NCBI GenBank assembly: GCA_016719485.1
Contig: JADJZB010000027.1
Span: 1 to 43,486, forward strand
Length of the DNA: 43,486 nucleotides
Source: Holophagales bacterium
GTDB lineage: Bacteria > Acidobacteriota > Thermoanaerobaculia > UBA5066
Direction: 5' to 3'
The position numbers and the translations under genes were made by a program. Positions 42,867 to 43,486 of this stretch are shown piece after piece; within the stretch, counting starts at the first letter, position 1, and the number at the start of each line of letters is the position of its first letter. The notes under the pieces were generated by a model. The model was not told the DNA's origin, did not search any database, and saw nothing but the letters and a program-made list of their open reading frames with translations.

Positions 42867-43486
42867 GGCGGGGCTGGGCCTCGCCGCCAGGAGGCGGATC
42901 TCGCCGGGTCCGCGGGCTGCGCCGACCGCGATGAGGAGCGTGAGGAACACGACCGGGAAGAGGTAGTACCGGTCCCAGTCCACCGGTGTCATCAGGCGAC
43001 CCCGGCCCCGCGGTGAAGAGCCCGACCGCGAGCAGGACGACCGCGGCGGCCGGTGCCGCTCCGTCCTGCGTCCACCGCGGGGTTCCGGGGCCAGGAAGAG
43101 GAGGCCGAGGCCCGCGAGGAGGCGTTGAGGTCGCGACCCGCGTGACCGTGTACTGCTTCAGCGTGCGGCCCGCGACGGACGCAGAGGATTGGCGGCCCGG
43201 CGTCGAGAGCCCCCGCACCGCGGGTCACTCTGCTGCTCGGCCAGCTGTTTCGCCCGCAGCCTCAGCATCGCTGTCAGGTGCGCCGATGGACGGTGGTGCA
43301 GCGACGGGTTGAAGGCGACGAACGTCGCTGCACGAGCCCAGAACGAGCACCGAGGCTCCCGCGACGCAAAGCCGGTCGACGCGCCAACGCGTCCGAGACC
43401 ACGTCCGCGGAAAGCGAGGAGGCAGGCCAGGACCGCCCCGGCGCCGGCGACGGCCAGCCCATTCAGCTTCGACCCTCCGGCCAGAC
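42863..43486 (-). CDS. C-terminal part of a GT39-like membrane protein, partial and frameshifted
   Basis: Pieces in three frames, read from the right edge, suggest a single coding region. They are AVAGAGAVLACLLAFRGRG (a helix), FVAFNPSLHHRPSAHLTAML with RLRAKQLAEQQ, LKQYTVTRVATLNALLAGLG, AAAVVLLAVGLFTAGPG, and TPVDWDRYYLFPVVFLTLLI with AVGAARGPGEIRLLAAR. A DWDRYYLFPV motif before the last helix and NPxL followed by a long amphipathic helix are usual at the C-terminus of PMT_2-type glycosyltransferases. The gene enters from beyond 43486. Its end is placed near 42863 because a TGA there would overlap the next GTG by four bases, like its neighbours; this needs a frame correction and is uncertain. 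Confidence 0.4.

Noticed and set aside
1..43486. CRISPR arrays, insertion sequences, attachment sites, tRNA or rRNA genes
   Set aside because: No regularly spaced repeats, transposase or integrase motifs, terminal inverted repeats or RNA-gene signatures were found on either strand.

Overview
The window is GC-rich (roughly 70%) Gram-negative-type DNA. Outer-membrane barrels, a lipoprotein and many signal peptides point to a two-membrane cell. A LytS/LytTR system, a sigma factor/kinase pair, a kinase with a TolB-like propeller and an esterase beside an ATP-grasp enzyme would fit an Acidobacteriota-like organism; this is inference from gene content only. Reading frames are clean over most of 10-41 kb but broken every 100-200 bases in 1-4.5 kb, often in 5-9.3 kb, and again after about 42.2 kb. 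These breaks look like single-base sequence errors rather than real decay. No rRNA, tRNA, CRISPR array, insertion sequence or phage gene was found, and no stretch over 300 bases lacks a gene.

Left part (1-9.7 kb): a partial M16 zinc protease (-), a putative esterase (-) divergent from an ATP-grasp ligase (+), and a minus-strand operon of SnoaL/NTF2-like protein, LytS-type histidine kinase, LytTR response regulator and membrane protein. Next come an amidohydrolase without its metal-binding N-terminus (+) and a PLP aminotransferase without its N-terminus (-), abutting a DinB-like gene (+).

Middle (9.2-31.4 kb): DinB, sigma factor and Ser/Thr kinase joined by 4-base overlaps; a small membrane protein and a VOC protein followed by stacked hairpins; and an envelope group of lipoprotein, 5'-nucleotidase-like phosphoesterase and two barrels. 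On the minus strand, an FHA/GAF/sigma-54 regulator is coupled to a membrane Ser/Thr kinase. After a 223-base gap (21198-21420, nothing recognised) comes a tightly overlapping operon of serine-palmitoyltransferase-like enzyme, UbiA prenyltransferase, diacylglycerol-kinase-type lipid kinase and ThiL/AIR-synthase-like protein. Its combination suggests an undescribed lipid pathway. On the plus strand follow a barrel, a PepSY-like protein, a 30-base perfect palindrome, a DUF808 protein, an adrenodoxin-reductase-like enzyme, a FAD oxidoreductase and a GT2. The last four lack Shine-Dalgarno sites, and TAnnnT boxes lie close upstream of their start codons or possible start codons.

Right part (32.4-43.5 kb, all minus strand): a continuous overlapping run, in transcription order, of a GT39-like fragment, a polytopic GT-C-like protein, a GT-B-like glycosyltransferase, an ABC exporter, a nucleotidyltransferase-GT2 fusion split by an in-frame amber codon, a radical SAM/SPASM enzyme, an HPr-kinase-like P-loop protein and a second GT39. 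This looks like a surface-glycan or modified-peptide locus. Co-occurrence of a radical SAM/SPASM enzyme, HprK-like kinase, nucleotidyltransferase and exporter is the second strong candidate for something new.
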